Origin: Hepsetus odoe | Taxonomy: Eukaryota > Chordata > Actinopteri > Characiformes > Hepsetidae | Length of the DNA: 64,000 bases | Direction: 5' to 3' | NCBI GenBank assembly: GCA_017165825.1 | Contig: CM029384.1 | Coordinates: forward strand, 4,000,431-4,064,430 | Part shown: in pieces, positions 20,860 to 33,176 of the stretch | How the letters are laid out: every line of letters starts with the position of its first letter | How positions within the stretch are numbered: the stretch's first letter is position 1 | Program-made: the position numbers and the translations under genes | Notes under the pieces: generated by a model | What the model saw: the letters and a program-made list of their open reading frames with translations, nothing else | Told to the model about the DNA's origin: nothing | Databases searched by the model: none

Positions 20860-21435
20860 AAAAAGCACAGAGAAAAGACGTCCCTCTGTGTGTCCACTGG
20901 TGCAGGAAAGACGGAGGGAGACATACGAGGGAAGACAGGGAGAGTGGACAGTGGAGTTCAGGCGTGGATGAAAGTAAAGCGGTGAAGTTAATGTTGATTA
21001 TTTTCAGTAGATTGTTTTTATTGGAGTTGAAGTTCGAGGCTTTAATCGTCTTGAATTCTATTAATATGGAGTGAGATTCAGTTCACTTTCAGCACAGACA
21101 GACGCTCCAGACGTCCTTCAGAGGAGACACGTCTCACTCTACACTCTCAGTACACTCCTGTACTTTTACTTTACACTCTCAGTACATTCTTGTACTTTTT
21201 ACTTTACACTCTCAGTACATTCCTGAACTTTTTACTTTACACTCTCAGTACATTCCTGTATTTTATACTCTCAGTACATTCCTGTACTTTTTAATTTACA
21301 CTCTCAGTACATTCTTGTACTTTTTACTTTATACTCTCAGTACATTCTTGTACCTTTTACTTTATACTCGCAGTACATTCCTGCACTTTTTACTTTATAC
21401 TCGCAGTACATTCCTGTACTTTTTACTTTTACACT
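20860..21435 (+). repeat. dispersed repeat with 33-bp minisatellite (copy 1)
   Basis: The flank (20870-21130; for example AAAGTAAAGCGGTGAAGTTA and GATTGTTTTTATTGGAGTTG) is followed by units of CTCTCAGTACATTCCTGTAC plus TTTTTACTTTACA (21130-21435). The same flank and array recur in the same orientation at 36330-36850, so it is one repeat family. Confidence 0.85.
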
Positions 21436-21529
21436 GTGGGAATGCTTCAGAGCCCATGCTTTTTTAATTTTTACTGATTAAAAAGAGAAAATTCCGCTAC
21501 TTTAACTTTTTACTTAATGTTAACCAAGG

Positions 21530-21760
21530 GGGATTTGTATGCTAGTGTTTAGGAATTAGGCCCCATGATCTGAAGGTCGTTGGCTCGAAACCCAGACCAT
21601 TAGATTACCCTGAGGAACCCTTGGGCTAGGTTCCGTCCCCATCACTGCTCCCATGGGTGCTGGATATGTCTGCCTCCTGCTCTCCAGTGTGTGTGAGGAT
21701 GTATTTGGCTGTGGATCACTGTGTGCTGTGTTTCACAATGACAGATAGTCACTTTCACTT
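21530..21760 (+). repeat. SINE-A copy
   Basis: Decayed head, then GATCTGAAGGTCGTTGGCTC, CATCACTGCTCCCATGGGTG and a CACTTTCACTTT end. Confidence 0.7.
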
Positions 21761-22609
21761 TAAGTAAAGAATATGTGGACTTTGATGCCAAGATTCAAGG
21801 CCTAACTGATGCTTCTCTTTGATTGATATGCAGTGTTTTTCTGTGCATCATTGCCTGACTGAGTGATGGAGTTTTTCCTAAAGGGGTTGAAGTGATGACT
21901 GAACCCCAGGGTCAACTCTTCTCATGTTTTGCTCATGTTTCACAGGCATGACAGCGCTAGTGAAGATGGTAGCTCTTAGGGTCTGTCAGGGGCTGCCTGA
22001 CGCCCACAGGTGGGGGGCTGTTAGAGTGGCATTATAGGCTGTGAGAGAAAAGGAGGAGACTAGTCACGCCTGGGGTAAAGGAAAAAGGAAGGAGGAGAAA
22101 AACGACACATTTCAATCACACCACCCGCTGAGAGAGAGCTGAAAATAAATCCAAGACTGAATAAACACAGCACCTGATCTTTTATTTTGGTGGAACACTG
22201 TGGGTGCTCTGGAGAGGCTCACGACTTGTTTAACTCGCACACAACCAGCACAAAAATGCTCTGATTTAATGTTGAGAAGGAAACGAGACACATGCTGTTA
22301 GGTTGGTTTTTGAGGTCAAGATTCGATCTGAGATTTGATATTTTGAGTGTAAACATGATTCTTCAGTTCTGTTTTACAAAGATCTTCTTTTTGCTGCTCC
22401 TGTTGTGCCTTAAAATAAACATCACAAAGATCCAAAACATACAAGATCATGATCATGAGCATGTGTTTTCTCTGAATCACAGGACGCTCCATCATATATT
22501 TTCAAACTGCTGCAACGTCATTACACTCAACATGCTTGGAGGAGAACACTTCCACCAATGCTGCTATGTTAGCTGACAGATCCCTGTACTGACTAGCACT
22601 GGGCTGAGT

Positions 22610-23050
22610 AATTGGGGGAGGGGGAGGACAATCCTACCCACCCATCCAAAGAAAGTGAAGACAGTTATACTGAGTGATGGGGAGAAGAAGGACATCCCTG
22701 CACACCCGGAGAGAGATGAGTGATGAAAGAGAGAGAGGGAGGATCACCCTACCCACCCAGAGAGAGAGCGAGAGGATAGTTATACTGAGTGATGGGGGAG
22801 AGGGAGGACCACTCTGCCCACCAAGAGAAAGAGAGTACATCTTTACTTAGTGATGTGGGAGAGGGAGATCTACCTTGTCCATCTGAAGAGAGTTATACAC
22901 AGTGAGGTTGAGAGGGAGGACCAACCTGCCTATCCACCCAGAGAGAGAGGACAGTTATACTGAGCGATGAGAGAGAGGGAGGACATCCCAACCTACCCAG
23001 AGAGAGAGAGGACAGTTATACTGAAGGATTGGGGGGTGGGACCAGCCTAC
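22610..23050 (+). repeat. about 62-bp minisatellite (GACAGTTATACTGAGTGATG), copy 1
   Basis: Seven or so units contain GACAGTTATACTGAGTGATG, GGGGAGAGGGAGGACCA and CCCACCCAGAGAGAGA. The same units form a second array at 51790-52075. Confidence 0.88.
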
Positions 23051-23755
23051 CCACCCAGCGGGTGAGATCAAAAACTGCCCTCCAACTCATCCCAAAGGTC
23101 CCGGATGGAACTCCATCATTCCCTTCACTCCTGGGCATCTTTATATCCCTCTTGCAGATGCTTGTGCAGGGTGAACTTGTGATGTGCGTCTGATCATTAG
23201 CTCTTGTTCAATGCTCGCTCATTTGAAGAGCTAAACACAAGGTCAGTCAAGGTTAGGTATTGTACAGTCTTCAAGCATCCCTGGAGTAGATAATAAAGAG
23301 GCAGAAGCCTGTGGATCTGTACTGTACATATGTTTGTCCCAGTCTTTAATGCTGCGCCAACGTGGGCTTGTGCACATCGCTTTAATTTTTAACTACAGCA
23401 AAGCTGCCAAACTGTTCCAGTTCACCTCAAATGGTCCCAGTTTTCTTCTTACCTACTTTCCTATGCAAGGACACTGTGGTGTGTGCAAAGCTGTTACTGC
23501 TTTTTTCCCCACTTTTATTAACACAGGCCCTGCCACTCTCAGCCGATGTGACCTGGTTCAAGTTAGCGCTCTCTCTTGCTAATGGCCAGAAGAAGGCGGC
23601 GAGGGCAAGGGATGCTGAACAGTCCATTTTTAAGAAGGATGGAGAGATATGAGATTAGGCAGAAGGTTTCAGTTTCGCTTTGGGTTCAGACAGAGAGGGG
23701 AAAGCTGCCATTTAACTGCTCTCAGAGTGATTTTAAGATGCTGAATTTTAAACAA

Positions 23756-23889
23756 GTGGGTTACCTTGAGGTACCATTGAGCAAGGTACCGTCCCCATCA
23801 CTGCTCTCCACAACGAAATGCTTCCTCTGTATTTAAACCATCACACCGTCCAGCAGGGGGCAGCCATATCCAGCCGGGCACTTTCACTT
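23756..23889. repeat. chimeric SINE-A fragment (head plus, core minus)
   Basis: TTACCTTGAGGTACCATTGA to CATCACTGCTCTCC is in plus orientation. It is followed directly by CACAACGAAATGCTTCCTCT and CAGCAGGGGGCAGCCATATC in minus orientation, a local inversion or fusion of two copies. Confidence 0.6.
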
Positions 23890-23904
23890 AAACAGACATA
23901 TTTA

Positions 23905-24170
23905 TAAACATCCATCTGTCCATTATCTTAACTCTCTATCCTTTCTAGGAGGGTGAAAATGCCTATCCCAGTGTTTGAGCAAAAGGAGGAGAAAATCCAT
24001 GAACCAGGTCACCATTCACACCTATGGGACAATTCAGCATCTCCGGTCCACCTGACGTGTCTCTGGACGGTGAAGGAAACTGGAGCACACACTGACACGG
24101 GGAGAACATGTCCACTCCACACAGGAAAGAACCAGACTGGAAGTTGAACCCACAACCTTCTCACCATAAA
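23905..24170 (+). repeat. decayed dispersed fish repeat (LINE-derived)
   Basis: CAATTCAGCATCTCCGGTCC, ACGGGGAGAACATGTCCACT and CCACACAGGAAAGAACCAGA match a fish repeat that also appears at 59540-59728 and, in part, at 26935-27040 and 45405-45590. Confidence 0.6.
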
Positions 24171-24535
24171 GAGTGCTGGTAAGTTACACTAAACACAGGT
24201 AAAGAGTCCATCACAATACCCTGAACATATTTCTTAAAAACAACAGGAAAAGATAATCATCATCAAGATAACCCCCAATCATTATCTAAAAGCTGCTCTA
24301 TACACCAGAAGGATGCTTTGATAATGACAAAATTTAATGCACCTATAGTGGGAGAACCGGACCCCTTATGATCAGCTAAACCTTTTTGATTTTTAGGTGG
24401 AACGGAAAACAATTTAAGGTGGAATGGAAAATTTCATCTACTTTGTGCCCATATTAAGATGGAAAAGAAAAAATGTTAACTTTATCTTGGATTTCCTCAA
24501 TTAATGTTTTGTTGATCAACATCCTAGTTTCTGGG

Positions 24536-24562
24536 TACACACACACACACACACACACACAC
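24536..24562. repeat. (CA)n microsatellite
   Basis: CA repeat of about 13 units. Confidence 0.93.
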
Positions 24563-24808
24563 AGAGACATGTGTGCAGCCTTCTTAATGGAGGTTTGTTT
24601 TGAACTCCACTCTGACAGCTCAGTGAATGGAAATGAGCTTACAGCCTCATCAGCTTCCCACTTGTTTGAATGTGCTGATGTGCAGCGTTGCTCTAATCAG
24701 TTAAATTGAAATCACACATTAAACATTTCTGACAGACTCAGGTGTTTTTTAAAGTTATTTTTGTGTCAAACCCAACTGAACAAAACGGTTGATGGTATTC
24801 CATCAGCT

Positions 24809-24827
24809 TCTCTCTCTCTCTCTCTCT

Positions 24828-24888
<61 letters not shown>

Positions 24889-24898
24889 ACACACACTG
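24809..24898. repeat. (TC)n-(CA)n compound microsatellite
   Basis: TC repeat to about 24828, then CA repeat with two TACA interruptions. Confidence 0.96.
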
Positions 24899-25460
24899 CT
24901 TTGAAACTGGGTCACTATTATGTGCATTGAGGTCATTTCTTATGACAGTGATGTGTAAAACAGTTTAAGTCTCTCATGCAATTACTGTAATCATCCTTTG
25001 ACCTCCACTGCCGAAGCCTCTCTACACCAGCCGGACGTCAAGCCAGCCGAGACTGAGCGGCAGAAAAGACCACGGTGGTTGCTTAGCAAGGACATAAAGC
25101 AACAGTGTGTGTTAAACAGTTGTACAAATGTACACACACACAATCAATCACCATTTGTTGTTTTAAAGATTTATACTGCAGCCACCAGCCAACAAGTATC
25201 GTCGTCATGCTCTTATCTCAGAGCGTTGTATTCAGTGATCTTTAATTCTGCCAAGCTTCCCTGGTCCATGTGTCCATTTTTTCCAATGTCCACCTGTTTG
25301 TGTTTTGCGTGTCCTGTCCATCCCCATGTGTGTTTTATTCCAGGGGTACCACTTTGTCTTCCATGTCTTTCCATTCTTTTCCTTTGGTTTAATAAAAAAG
25401 GGACTTACACCCTGCCTACCACCATTAAATCAACTGATGTCATGCTATTAAAGTGAACAC

Positions 25461-25646
25461 GAAAGTGAGTATTTGTCATTGTGAACACACAGTCCAGCAA
25501 AATCCATCCTCTGTTTTTAACCCAAACAAAGCGTGTAGCAGGGGACAGACATATCCAGGGCTCATGGGTTGCTCAGGGCAAGCTACTGGTCTGGAACCAA
25601 CAATCTTCTGATTTTAGGGCTTGGTCCCTAAACACTAGATCACCAC
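25461..25646 (-). repeat. SINE-A copy, reverse
   Basis: GAAAGTGAGTATTTGTCATT through CACTAGATCACCAC; the core is shortened. Confidence 0.7.
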
Positions 25647-26934
25647 AAACTTCCTAACTTCCCACCTGGAGGACCTGGAAACTAAATTGGAGAGTCTGTT
25701 GGGAGGGAATGGAAAAGGTCACCAGAAAACAGTTGGTAATTCCTTGGGTCCCACCTGGAGCCTGTTGTTCTGAAATTGCTCATCCTGGTAAAATCCATTC
25801 ATATAAATGTTTGGGCGAAGAACCCTGCTTGTTTCCACAATCACACATAGCTGTGTGTGTAACAGAGCAAAGCTGGATTTCCTGCAGTGCCTTGACAGTG
25901 AGTAACAGGACAATTATCACACAGAGCCTCTTCCCTTCCACACTAGCCAAACTGCAAGAAGAGACACCAAGAGGCTCCTCAGAAGATTCCATGCTCCATG
26001 CACTAAGTGATGTTAGCGGTTTTGTTGACTAAGGCCACTGCTGTGGTTGACGTCACCTATGCGAGCGGCTCTAGACTGCATTTAGAGAACACGACGCTAG
26101 TTACTGGGTGTTTTCTGGGACCACTTTTAAAACGTCATCCTCCCTTTCACCAAAACTCTCTAGGGCACTTCTACGCTCTGATTGGTTGCAGCCAAACTGC
26201 ATCACAGCTCATTACTATACAAATGTATGTGTTGCCCTCTGCTTGTGCAGCCACAAAAAAATGGAGAGTGTGCATGTGCATGTGTGCATGTGTGTATGTG
26301 TGTGTGTGTGTGTGTAAGTGCAGTAAGTATTAATAACTTAAATAAAAATTTTAATACATTTTTAAAAAGTTGTTTTTTTATACAAAAAATTGTAACATTT
26401 CTCACCCCCACACGCATTCTCCTCTCTCTCCCTATATCTCTTCTTTCTCTCTCTCTTTCATCCTCCCTCTCTCTTTCTTTATCATCTCTCAGGCTCTTCG
26501 TTTCTCTCCCCCTCTCTTTGAGTCAGTATGATATAAAAAAAAAAACCCACTGGAGCTTCAGAAGGCTTCAGTGTGTTATGTAACTGTGTGAGTGTGTGTG
26601 TGCACGAGAGAGAGAAAGGGAGAGTACATTTTCTTTTAATGCCTCAACATCACTCCACCATTGTTTCTACACAGCAGATTGAGAGGAACTTTTTAGATGT
26701 TGGGACAAAAACAGAGAAACTTACCTGAGAACCTGCTCTGGTGTGGCCCTGCTCTCTTGCAGGTCCCAAAGGTTGAGATCACTACTGGCGATAGGGCTGT
26801 TTGCTTCTCTAACATCTGACTGAATGAAATACAGAACTGGAGAAGAAGGAAATACGTTTTTGGGCAGTTTGAGTGTGTCGCGTGGTTCCTGGTGACCAGG
26901 GGTCCCATTTTACTGTTCCTTTCTAGGTCAGACA

Positions 26935-27040
26935 AATTGGAGAGGCTAAATTGCCCTCTAAGTGTTAGTGTGTGTGTGGAAGTGTGTGTGTCTTTGTCTG
27001 AGTGTCTACACCGCGATGGACTGGCGACGTATCCAGGGTG
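26935..27040 (+). repeat. LINE-derived repeat fragment
   Basis: AATTGGAGAGGCTAAATTGC, a TG-rich stretch, then CGCGATGGACTGGCGACGTA and CCAGGGTGTT. This fragment joins the 'CTAAATTGCCC' repeat to the same tail carried by SINE-C, indicating where that tail came from. Confidence 0.65.
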
Positions 27041-27169
27041 TTAGAACGAAGAGATTCTGCCAAATGAATCTGCTGATAACGTCCTTTTCCATTTCATTTA
27101 TCTTGAAATCTTGAGGTTGCTGAGCCGACTAGCACTTATTCTAGTTACTATAGACTTGTCTCGACTCTT

Positions 27170-27335
27170 GCTTTGGGGAGGAGGTCTCATGGCAGGTCAT
27201 AGGTTCAAATCCCACTTCCAGCAGCACCACCACTGGGTACCGCAACCTCATGTTGTTCCAGGGAGACTGTCCCTGTAATGAGGAAATCACTGTGGATAAG
27301 AGTGTCTGCTAAATGCCGTAAAGGTAACATGTGAG
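27170..27335 (+). repeat. SINE-B copy
   Basis: GCAGGTCATAGGTTCAAATC, CACCACTGGGTACC, GGAGACTGTCCCTGTAATGA and the GATAAGAGTGTCTGCTAAAT tail. Confidence 0.75.
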
Positions 27336-27489
27336 AGCCTGGATGCAGCACCAGCTGTGGTTACGAGAGTGGGTGTTCTATTTTAAAACAGGTTGCAAAA
27401 AAGTTCAAATCAGCCCCCTTTCTCCTGGGACACACAAATTTAAAGTACAACACAGGACCATGTTGTGGCTTTGAGGGAACTTTTAAAGT

Positions 27490-27650
27490 GTGTGTGGTGA
27501 TGGTTTAGTGGTAGCCTAGGAACCAAGAGGGTGCTGGTTAAAAAAAAAACCCTTAAAATAAAACCCTTAACCCAAAGTTGCTCCAAGGGAAGTCACTCTT
27601 GTAAGGGAAGTCACTCTGGATAACAGTGTATGACAAATGCCTTAAGTTTT
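27490..27650 (+). repeat. SINE-B copy, decayed
   Basis: GGTGATGGTTTAGTGGTAGC head and GGATAACAGTGTATGACAAA tail with an internal deletion and a short duplication of AAGGGAAGTCACTCT. Confidence 0.6.
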
Positions 27651-27884
27651 AATGTTTTACCTTGTTGAACCCAAATTGTACCTGCACAGTGCCTTTATTT
27701 TTGAAAATGCAGCTCTGCCAGCATAGGCCTTGGTCTACAAATCATTTCAAATCTGAAGCTGTGTTCTTCTACTTCAGTCCGCTGGGTCTGTACCTTGGCA
27801 TACGGACGAATAACAACTTTAGTATGACACTGTTTAACTTTCTGCTCATTCATTTATTTTCTTATTGTGTTCACAACAATTCTA

Positions 27885-28075
27885 GACCACTAGACCACCA
27901 CCACAGAGGGTACCACTACCACCACTGAGTCCCTGAGCAAGACCCTTAACCCTTAGCAAGACCCTTAAACTTAAAATTTGCTCCAGGGGGGACTGTCCCT
28001 GTAATTAGGACATGGAAGTTGCTCTGGATAAGAGCTTCTGCTAAATGCCGTAAATGTAAATGTAAATGTAATGAT
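27885..28075 (+). repeat. SINE-B copy, 5' truncated
   Basis: ACTGAGTCCCTGAGCAAGAC, GGGGACTGTCCCTGTAATTA, GGATAAGAGCTTCTGCTAAA and a (TGTAAA)n end. Confidence 0.75.
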
Positions 28076-28500
28076 TCTGGTGTAGAGTTCTGAGTAGGCC
28101 GTCCAAGGACCATTCATGTACACACTTCTTTAAAGAATGTGGACAAAAGGCGTCTCGGTTCTCTCAAGATGCCAGGTGTGAACTGGACCCTCCTAAGACC
28201 CCCCATTCATAGCTCTCCTTCATAGTCCACTGGACTCCTGTTCTTCCCATTTTCCTCTGATTGGATATTATGAAGCTCTAACATTGTTCACTGGTCAAGT
28301 GGAGTATTTGCGTCTGGACCAGCCTTCATCTTTCATCATTGATTATTAACTCCTCTACGCCCCTCAGCCACTCTTGAAATTACCTCATAAAATTAATTGC
28401 TGGTGGAGGATAGGGCTCCCTCCTTGAGCCCTGATCAGAGGCCGTTTTTCCTCGTTTTTGGACAGCAGTCACACAAATACATCTCATTTGAAAACAAAGT

Positions 28501-28729
28501 GAAGTGAAAGTGACTGACTGTAACTGGGAACACAGGGAACCACAACGAAATAAATTCTCTGTATTTAGCCCATGCACACTGTGCAGCAGGGTAAACCATA
28601 TCCAGCACCTGGGGAGCAGTGTTGGGGATGGTACCTTGGTCAAGGGTACCTCAGGGCAACCCACTGGTGATTCAAACTAACAACCTTCCAATCATAAGGC
28701 CTTGTCCCTAAAGGACACCGCTGTCCCAT
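28501..28729 (-). repeat. SINE-A copy, reverse
   Basis: GAAGTGAAAGTGACTGACTG through GGGTACCTCAGGGCAACCCA to GACACCGCTGTCCC. Confidence 0.75.
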
Positions 28730-29059
28730 ACAGCATAACAGCATGGAGTTCAGTTGTCCGAACTGGCCCGTCCAGGGTGCTTCTCTCCAGTAGTCTTTAG
28801 CACAACCTGGGACACTGATAGGATAAGTGGCTACTGGTACTGGAGATGTGGACGGACAATTCATTTTGTGTTTAAGGTAATAAACCCAGTGTGGAAATTC
28901 CACATTTTTAGTTTAGGCTAATATAACATTCAAAATTCATAGACAGTCTAGTATAAATTTCTACCACTAAGCTGGAGTGTGGAGTTACTTGATTATCTCA
29001 TGACTCATGTCTTGTATTTCTTGTATTTTCTGCTAATGAGCCACTGGACGCTGAAATTA

Positions 29060-29660
29060 CTGGAGTAAATTACAGAAGTTCTTGTATATCTAATGTTGAG
29101 GAGCAGTTCTCCAGATCTTTCTGTGAGTGTTGTTGTCTCTCATTTTCAGTACAGTCTCTGTACCTGAGCAGTTCTCCAGATCTTCCTGAAGGACAGTGTT
29201 GTTGTCTCTCATTTTCAGTCCAGTCTCTGTACCTGAGCAGTTCTCCAGATGTTCCTGAAGGACAGTGTTGTTGTCTCTCATTTTCAGTCCAGTCTCTGTA
29301 CCTGAGCAGTTTGATAGTTCTGTGTTGGTTAATCCACACAGTGATCTACGTCTGAACCTTCAAGCAGAACCAAGCGTCTGACTTAAGACATGAAGCAGTG
29401 AAGAAACAGGTGCACATGATTCCAGATGATCAGGGGATTAGTTTACTGCTGAGTGGGTGGAACCCTTTTATCTAGAACTCTATAATTTTAGACACTTTGC
29501 AGCCTCGCACTAAACATTTGTTTCTTTCAATAATCGACTCAATATCACCAGGATAAGAACGTCTGAGAGGCAAAGAATAGTATTTCTGTATGAAAAAGGT
29601 GGTTCCCTGCAGAATATAAAGAAATTAGGTGTGTCTCAAAACTTTTGCCCAGTACTGTAT
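29060..29660 (-). mobile_element. Tc1-like relic carrying 69-bp tandem cassette (copy 1)
   Basis: The cassette (29095-29310) repeats CAGTTCTCCAGATCTTCCTG, AGGACAGTGTTGTTGTCTCT and CAGTCTCTGTACCTGAG with a 69-bp period, about three units. It is bounded by GTGTTGGTTAATCCACACAG and a flank ending TTTTGCCCAGTACTGTAT, the type of terminus seen in Tc1-like elements here. The same structure in opposite orientation is at 41370-41985. A 69-bp period is divisible by three, so translated repeats (RYRDWTENERQQHCPSGRSG) appear, but no transposase domain is recognisable. Confidence 0.65.
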
Positions 29661-29857
29661 TTCCTGAAAGAAAAAAAAAAGCTTCGGCATGAAATTAATC
29701 TTTGCAGCAAGTGTCCTAAATGGCCCTCAGCGTGTCGTTTCTTTCCGCTCGGCCTGAGCTCCTCCTGATCTTGCATCGTAAAGCATTTCACAGCACACTG
29801 TTACACAGTCAGGGTCCAAAAGTAGCAGAGTGAGGAGGTCTGAGAGGACAAGATGCA

Positions 29858-29868
29858 GAGAGAGAGAG

Positions 29869-29912
<44 letters not shown>
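29858..29912. repeat. (GA)n microsatellite
   Basis: GA repeat with one interruption (CGAGA). Confidence 0.96.
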
Positions 29913-29913
<1 letters not shown>

Positions 29914-31230
29914 CCTGACCTATATAGGAAAGAGGCTGAAATATTTATGGATATGAGTGTCCTAATTCAGGAGCCACTGGGAGCATTGCAGCCTTTTTGT
30001 CCAATTGCAGCAACAGAAAAGGACACATGGATACACACACTCACACACAAAGGAATATACAATGACTCTCCGTTCAAACCAGGACGAATGGTCCAGCACA
30101 CTAAGCCTCTGACTATCTCAAACAGGTCAAAGGTTAAAGCGTAGATTCAGTGAAAAATCAACCTCCATCACACCCACTCCCCCAAAAGTAACCAATCAGC
30201 AGAGACATGTTTGGTGTCTGCAGTTTGCTTCTGTAGTTTTAGCAACCATGCAGCTACCAAGCGACTGAAGAGTAAACCAATTAACTAACCTGTGATGCAG
30301 TCATGAGCACTCCTCGAGTTTTACCCAAGGTATTTTGGTTTTACTGGACTTTTGTGTTCTTGACACAATTTTTCATTCATTTTTCAGGACAGCTTAAGAA
30401 AATTACCAAATTAACCAATCCATATCCATTCTCTTTTTACAAAAATAGAATGAATTACATACACACATGCAAACATTAGACCTTCTGGACAACTTCAGGA
30501 AGTTTTGGAAAAGATTTATTTTTCAGGCAGAGTTCTGTTTTTCTCTGAAGCCTTGACCTTCACAAAACTTCCATATAAGGCGCTGTTTTTCATTACCATG
30601 GAGATTCAGACTTATCGCACTTGCAGCCCAAACATTCTCTATGGTTTAGAGTAAAAGAGCTTCAATATCAGCTTTTAACAACAGTGTGGAAAGATAAACA
30701 TGCTAGAGGTGCTCGATGACATCAGACTCATCAACGTTATTGATTGGTCAGATTTTCATAGTGATAATCTGTGTCAGTTTCTTCATTTTACATGTCAGAT
30801 AAAAATATCAGATATCAACCTTGGCCCACAGTCAGTACATCCCTAAAATATAACCCCAGGACATGATACATGCAATACTCCTTTACCTTAACACACATCT
30901 GCAAGCCTACAAGGACAGGGGACACGTGCTCAAATGACAGCAGGTTCTTTGAATGACAGCTATGCTGTGTGCAGAATGTCACATCTTAAAGCCATCGGGC
31001 TGACGTTAGCTTTTAACGGTCTGCCCGATAAGCTAGCAGGGGTCACTTAAGGGTCAGGGCGGCCCAGAGTTAATCAGCAGCCCATTCAATCTGATATATG
31101 CTACATGATGAGGCTCCATTCTTGACCTAAAGTCGTTTAGCTGTGGTCTCCTTACCAGGACGAGGCCATTTGACTTAATGACCAGCTTTTATATCTGCAG
31201 TAAAAGAAGCAGGTTCACTCAGAAAGAATA

Positions 31231-31540
31231 ACATACAATGATCAGCCACAGCATTAACATCGTTGACAGCTGAAGTGATTGACATTGATTACCTAGATGC
31301 AGTAGCACCTGTCCAGGCGTGGGGTATATCAGGCAGCAAGCAAATAGTTCTTGAAGTTGATGCAAGAAAAATGCGCAATCTGAGCAATTTTGACAAGAAC
31401 CGAACTGTGGCTGGACAACCAGGTCAGAAAATCTGCAACAGCTCTTGTAGGGTTTTCCCGAAATGCAGTGGTCATTCTAACTGGTCCTACTAGGACCAGT
31501 GAGAGGGTCCTTGATGCCCAAGACTTGATGGCCCATTTAG
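31231..31540 (+). pseudogene. Tc1/mariner-like element 5' fragment (family 'GATCAGCCATAACATTAA')
   Basis: It begins ACATACAATGATCAGCCACA, the characteristic end of a fish Tc1-like family, and continues with TCTGAGCAATTTTGACAAGA, GGCTGGACAACCAGGTCAGA and ATGCAGTGGTCATTCTAACT. These correspond to the start of its transposase (helix-turn-helix region) with frameshifts. A fragment of the 3' part of the same family occurs separately at 57931-58425. Confidence 0.7.
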
Positions 31541-31564
31541 TCCCAGCGAATTTCTGCTGGAGAA

Positions 31565-31620
31565 CAAATTGGGGCCTATCCTGGGGCCTAGACCCTAAAC
31601 ACTAGACCACCTCTGCTCTT
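31565..31620 (-). repeat. SINE-A head fragment, reverse
   Basis: CTGGGGCCTAGACCCTAAAC followed by ACTAGACCACCTCTGC. Confidence 0.55.
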
Positions 31621-32339
31621 CTGTTCTCTGCCACGCTTTCCACCATGCCTACTCTCCATCCTGCAGGCCATGCTGTAACTGATCACGTGTCATTTCAGGA
31701 CGATTTGCCTGACGCTCGTTTTGCTTGTTTCCTTGAAAAAAGAGCAGAAATCAATGCGCCGTGTACGAGGGGATCCCTGGTCTGTAATTGCGCCTCTTTA
31801 GAAAGCACTGGGAAAAAGTGCTGCTGGCCTTAAAAAAGTGGGGGAACACCATCAGAGAAAAGAGAGAACAGCTAATACACTGTTTCTCACGAGAATGAAA
31901 AGACAGGAAAAGAAGGCAAAATGATGCATTATTTATACAGAAGGAGAGACAAATGACGCACTAGCACCCGTGTACTCTCTGTGCACAATTATATCGTCAC
32001 TTTTCTGCATCTATTCCAACACCAAGCTGTATAAATGTCAATGCTGATTGGATTTCAGCAGATCAGGCGATGTGTATTTGTGTAATGAGGGGGTGTGGGC
32101 TAAGGAGATCAGCACCCTATATCAATGTGTGCTGAGTTATTAGGAGCTTCTTTTCCTCCTCAGGAAGAATGGACCAAAGAAGAGAGAGAACTGACTCTGA
32201 AAAGTCCAAAATTGTAAAAAGTTGTCTTTCAGAGGGTTGCTGCAGATATCAGGTTGTGATCACAGAACCACAGGTCGCAAGAAATGTGTTGAGAAAAAAA
32301 GACACATGAACTGCTAAAGATTTAAGAAGAATTAAACGT

Positions 32340-33120
32340 GAAGCTACCAGGAACCCATGGTCCTCCAGCGCTGTCATATTCCAGAACTGAACCTATCTGG
32401 AGTTTCCAGGAGTGCAAGATGTTCAGTGTCAAAGACATGGCCATGGTCCGGTAGACTGAAACCTGACACCACCACTGAACGAGACGCCAAGCCAAGACTG
32501 GACAAAGAAACATCTCAAGACTTTTCAGGTTTGATGGAGATGAGATGAGAGTGACTCTTGATGGAACCAGATGAATGGGCCTTTGGCTGGATCTATAACC
32601 GGTACAGAGCTCCACTTCCACTCAGACATCAGCAAGATGGAGAAGGGGGTACTGGTATGGGCTGGTGTTATTAAAGATGACCTAACTGGACCTTTTTCGG
32701 GTTGAAGATGGATTCAAAACCAACTCCCAAACCTGCTGCCAGTTTTTAGAGACACTTTCTTCAAGCAATAATTCAGTTTCAAGAAGACCATGATTTTTCT
32801 GCAGGACGGTGCTCTATCACATGCATGGAAGTTCTCCACTGCGTGAGCAGTAAAGACCTTAAAGATGGAAGAATATTGACACGCCCTCAGCTGAACTTAA
32901 CCCTGTTGAGAACTTGTGGATCTTCTTAAACGGGAGATTTACAGGGAAGGAGAACAGACCATCTCTCTGAACAGAGTTTGGGAGGCTATGGTTGCTGCTG
33001 CACAAAAAATTGATCATCAGTAGACGTCAAAACTGACAGACTGATTGGAACCTCTTTATCTATAACATTGTATGTTTAAGCACTTTGCAGCCTGGAGCAC
33101 TTAAACGTTTGCTCTGGTTT
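32340..33120 (+). pseudogene. Tc1/mariner-like transposase relic (second family)
   Basis: Broken frames show a recognisable transposase: TTTGATGGAGATGAGATGAG (FDGDEMR), ATCAGCAAGATGGAGAAGGG, TACTGGTATGGGCTGGTG, then TTTTCTGCAGGACGGTGCTC (FLQDGALSHAWK, the second catalytic Asp region) and AACCCTGTTGAGAACTTGTG (NPVENLW-like, the third acidic residue). Stops and indels are frequent, so it is inactive. The downstream end (CACTTTGCAGCCTGGAGCAC) resembles 29490-29520. Confidence 0.75.
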
Positions 33121-33140
33121 CTTTCTCTCAAATATACCAA

Positions 33141-33174
<34 letters not shown>
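33141..33174. repeat. (ATT)n microsatellite
   Basis: ATT repeat of about 11 units, 0.7 kb downstream (in gene sense) of cacng2 exon 2, within intron 2. Confidence 0.95.

Positions 33175-33176
<2 letters not shown>

Noticed and set aside
25000..25456. 152-residue plus-strand frame followed by AATAAAAAAGGG
   Set aside because: Looks gene-like with a polyadenylation-type signal, but there is no domain, and it begins beside a microsatellite; more likely the end of an unidentified retroelement.
29070..29339. Repeat protein RYRDWTENERQQHCPSGRSG, also at 41585-41956
   Set aside because: The 69-bp DNA cassette keeps frame by length only; both copies are intronic, in opposite orientation, and the other frame is also open. 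I treat it as a DNA-level repeat.
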